From Ascaris suum (taxonomy: Eukaryota > Nematoda > Chromadorea > Rhabditida > Ascarididae): a stretch of 64,000 nt of DNA. This document shows, in pieces, positions 49,201 through 64,000 of this stretch. The notes under the pieces are model-generated. The model searched no databases, was not told where the DNA came from, and saw only the letters and a program-made list of their open reading frames with translations. The position numbers and the translations under genes were made by a program. Location of the stretch: NCBI GenBank assembly GCA_013433145.1, contig CM024168.1, positions 7,882,184 through 7,946,183 on the forward strand, in the 5' to 3' direction. How positions within the stretch are numbered: position 1 is the first letter of the stretch; the number at the start of each line of letters is the position of its first letter.

Positions 49201-52088
49201 ATTACTGTCACTCTTCGGTGCCAGATTCGGTTCAGAAAGTGCAAATTCCGAAAGAATGCTGCAAGAACTGTATAGGCTTCCATGCCAGCAGCTGCTATTC
49301 GATATTTCCGCCAAGGCGTATTGGTGAGATATTACAGGAGGAATTTGAATACGCTCTACGTCTGTATATAAAGTACGACCTCGGTAAGATCAATCAAGAT
49401 CTCATAACGCAGCCGTCGAATGTGCAGCCGGTTTTTATAGTGACCAGCGTTTGGGTCCCCTCCCAGGTACCGTACCTTACAGATAGGTCGAACACACGCC
49501 GACTCCCCGTCTTAGGTCGAAAATTCTATAATTTTTAGTGGCTAGTGTTCGGCGATCGGATGCCCAGTGAGCGCTGTCAATTTATAACCTTGCATTTCTT
49601 AGCATGTAAAACGGTTGTGATATTTTTTGAGTTTTCTGCCTGAAGATGTGCCGACTTCGTGAACACTCCGCAAATATAAACTCTTTGAATGCATAAATCA
49701 CAGCCCAAAAAAAAGCGAAGAAGAATCTTTAACTCTTCTACAACGTAGCGCAAAAAAGAACTTTGTAAGATTTCTCCTCGACAAATAAATTTATAATTTA
49801 TCGGCAATCCAACAAAAAACCTTTTAAATGAGAAAAGCACTCGCACGACGTGTTTGTTATATCACATGGGTCGATGAGGCCACCTTTTAATTGCGCAAAT
49901 GGTTCGTCTCATTGAAGCACATAAACAACACATGTTTCAGTTAGTCAGTCGTTATTGAGGATATTTCGACTCGCTAAAGGACAGCTGTCTTCCACAGATT
50001 GTAGCTCCCATTACCTTCATGGAAACATGCCTTGCGTCACTGATGCTGCCAAAAATAAGCACATCTTATATGACGGACAAGCTCAAATGGTTGAACAGCA
50101 TAATGGCTGTTCATATTTTCGCAGGAAGTGTAGTTATGACTAGCAGCGCATTCAGTTGAATATGTTCAGTAAAGGTTTAGTTGCAGGTGTTTCGATTCGC
50201 AAAGCAACCTTCATAGAAAATGAAATGGAAGAGATGTCTGCATCAAACTTTTATTGAACATATTCTACTTGGCATTCATACCATTCGAAACCACCTTTTT
50301 CTTAACTATTTCAAATCTGACCGTTCTCCGTCTTCACTTATGATGGGCTGGATGTGTATTGAACGTGAAATATGAAAGGTCGTTAGTGAAAACGTACGCC
50401 CTTGATAGGGCAAATATCTGAGATGAGCACACTTCTTGAAGTCAACTGTCCATACAAAAAATTTCATTGATACACGTGTAAAATTCATAAAAACAATCTA
50501 TGCGGAACAGGTAATTGTGTGAGCAACGAAGATTCGCATTCAAAAGGCACTGCCACACTTGAATTGCGCTAACGAAAAGAACGCAGTTCGAGCTATCGGT
50601 GATGGAAGCTGAATAAAAACGTCAGCTTCAGGTCGACGTCCAAGTCTACTGAGGTGTTTTCAATTCAACCGCTTCTTACTGCCAAAAATCGAATTCTTCA
50701 GCCGCTGGCCGAGACCCGCTCGCTTGTCTGGCGCTGAAAATTAGTAGACCTAATAATGACCCTGTCATTGAACATCTCGGTAACGGCTTTTTATCAGGCC
50801 GGATGACATATAACAATTCTCGGTTGCTACTCATATGGTACTTGTTTTAAAGGATAACAGTAGTCCACATTTCCGTAGCTGAAGCTTTTCAACGGAATGA
50901 ACCGCCCATGAAAATTACGGTTTGAAACAAGGCCCTCCACTGAACTAAAATATTTTGTGGACGCATTGTTTCAAGTGAACTGGTCAGTCGAATCGCTCCA
51001 GCGTTACAGTGCGACTTGAAGCAGTGCACAATAAGCTGCTTTTTGTACCAAAAACACGCTGAGTGAAATTCTATCTAGTAATCAAATATAACTGCAACAT
51101 CATTGATAGCTGTGTTTGCACATCACCGCATAACAATCCAATTTAGGCATATTGGGATGTGGGCGTGACGAGGAACTATTCGATGTTTTTGTGTTCTGGA
51201 TTAGTCAGCGTCGTCCATTCGATACACATGCCGCATGGAATAACTCTTTGCTGTGGCCTATGTGCTGCAACGATGCGCTCTTTTGATGGAAACGAACGTG
51301 GTCCGATTAGACAGCGAATTTTCACGCATGCAAATTATCATACAAATGATGGTATACGCGCCTTTTAGTCTTTTATTATCCTGGGTAATTTAAGGGACAC
51401 ACGCTTGTTTTTGTGGAGTTGAGAATAATATAACAATCGGTTATGGAAGGGTACATGGCACCTTTCATTCACCTGAATCGTCAATAATGCACCTTAAGAG
51501 CTTAGAGATATAAACCGAAACCGAGGGCGAAAGGTTATTATGCTAAATTTTCACTACTTGGCATTTAGCAAAGCAAAAAAAGGGAATTTTTAAATAACAT
51601 ACTATATTTAACGCTTTCTACTTCGACACCAGAGCACGACTTTCGAAAAACTTCGTTATAAGAGAAAGTAAAGTTATTAGTTTTCAAAGGAATCAAAACA
51701 ACCCAGTAACGTCATTTATATACGCATTTATTATTTTATATTATCCTGTTCATTGAATAACTCGTTATAAAGGTGAAGGGTGACAATAACACTATTCATG
51801 TCTTCATTTGTGCACACACACTGGAAATTATCATGTCGAGGATTCCCATGCAGGAAGCAGAAGAAAGAATTATTAGCTATTGGAGCCCAAGATGGAAAGG
51901 TTTGGGAAAATTTGGAATTTAGAAGGAAAAAAAGGAGCAATCCTACTAATAAGGGCTTAGTCTGAACGTCCACAAGCAAACACTATTTCAAATTTTTTCT
52001 TCGAAACTTGTAAGAATGTTTGTTGCATGGAAAACATCAGTTAGCGGAAAATGCAATAAGATTTCTACAGTTTGGATAGCAGTTGAGG
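40261..52088. other. Gene-poor stretch upstream of gene B and downstream of gene X
   Basis: Beyond the inverted repeat at 43.80-44.52 kb no gene is supported. Longer open frames at 47428-47802, 48555-48833 and 49158-49538 (plus) lack recognisable domains or partner exons. Short C-rich pyrimidine tracts recur (43660-43690, 47870-47905, 48325-48345). The gene X 3' UTR probably occupies roughly 51.7-52.09 kb. Confidence 0.5.
43798..44520. repeat. Inverted repeat, ~240-bp arms about 93% identical, ~246-bp spacer
   Basis: 43798-44034 reappears as its reverse complement at 44520-44281. I count about 15 substitutions and one 3-bp indel. The unrelated spacer is 44035-44280. Each arm has an open frame containing ALAEVVDSSVNSGRL or a close variant, followed by a GTGAGA donor-like site. 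Seven of 39 residues differ between arms, so there is little sign of purifying selection. A foldback transposable element or local inverted duplication is likely. Confidence 0.85.
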
Positions 52089-63955
<11,867 letters not shown>

Positions 63956-64000
63956 CTGAAACACATCTGTTGACGCATTTGCTGATGCCACAGCATTTAG

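Noticed and set aside
49158..49538. 126-codon plus-strand frame
   Set aside because: Has several Cys but no recognisable fold or neighbouring exons; not distinguishable from chance.

Overview
This is eukaryotic nuclear DNA, most likely from a strongylid (clade V, hookworm-like) nematode. The signs are short exons of about 100-210 bp with long AT-rich introns, TTTCAG-type splice acceptors, AT-rich non-coding DNA with long (TA)n and (AAATAT)n arrays, and transporter exons in the style of nematode SLC17 (MFS) proteins. The species assignment is inference. No prokaryotic features (operons, CRISPR, IS elements) are present.

Layout. 0-13.5 kb has no confident gene: it holds a ~0.95 kb hexanucleotide satellite (1.47-2.43 kb), a diverged ~0.7 kb hairpin-forming inverted repeat (4.37-5.06 kb), a dispersed 41-bp direct repeat and a CA/TA microsatellite near 13 kb. 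13.58-23.35 kb (minus strand) is a complete ten-exon SLC17-like transporter gene ('gene A', 486 aa). 23.4-28.7 kb is intergenic, with a G-quadruplex motif upstream of gene A. 28.70-40.24 kb (minus) is a second complete ten-exon SLC17-like transporter ('gene B', 495 aa). Its nine introns match those of gene A in position and phase, so the two are tandem paralogs. Gene B's first and fourth introns contain plus-strand exon-like segments, and intron 1 also holds a GC-rich ~0.5 kb insertion. 40.3-52 kb has no confident gene but carries a pair of ~240-bp inverted repeat arms (43.80-44.52 kb). 52.09 kb to the right edge (minus) is the 3' part of a third gene ('gene X'), rebuilt from seven phase-compatible exons. 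It encodes at least 368 residues of a Ser/Pro/Gln-rich, apparently non-membrane protein that I could not identify.

The two transporters should act independently in membranes. Each is a 12-TM MFS carrier, 5.3 kb apart, too far for nematode operon spacing. The SLC17 fold landmarks are present, but the family's W-x-P-x-x-E-R signature is altered in both, so substrate and coupling ion cannot be taken from vertebrate relatives. The exon models rest on splice-site and reading-frame consistency read by eye, without transcript evidence. Many other open frames in the window appear to be chance or satellite frames.
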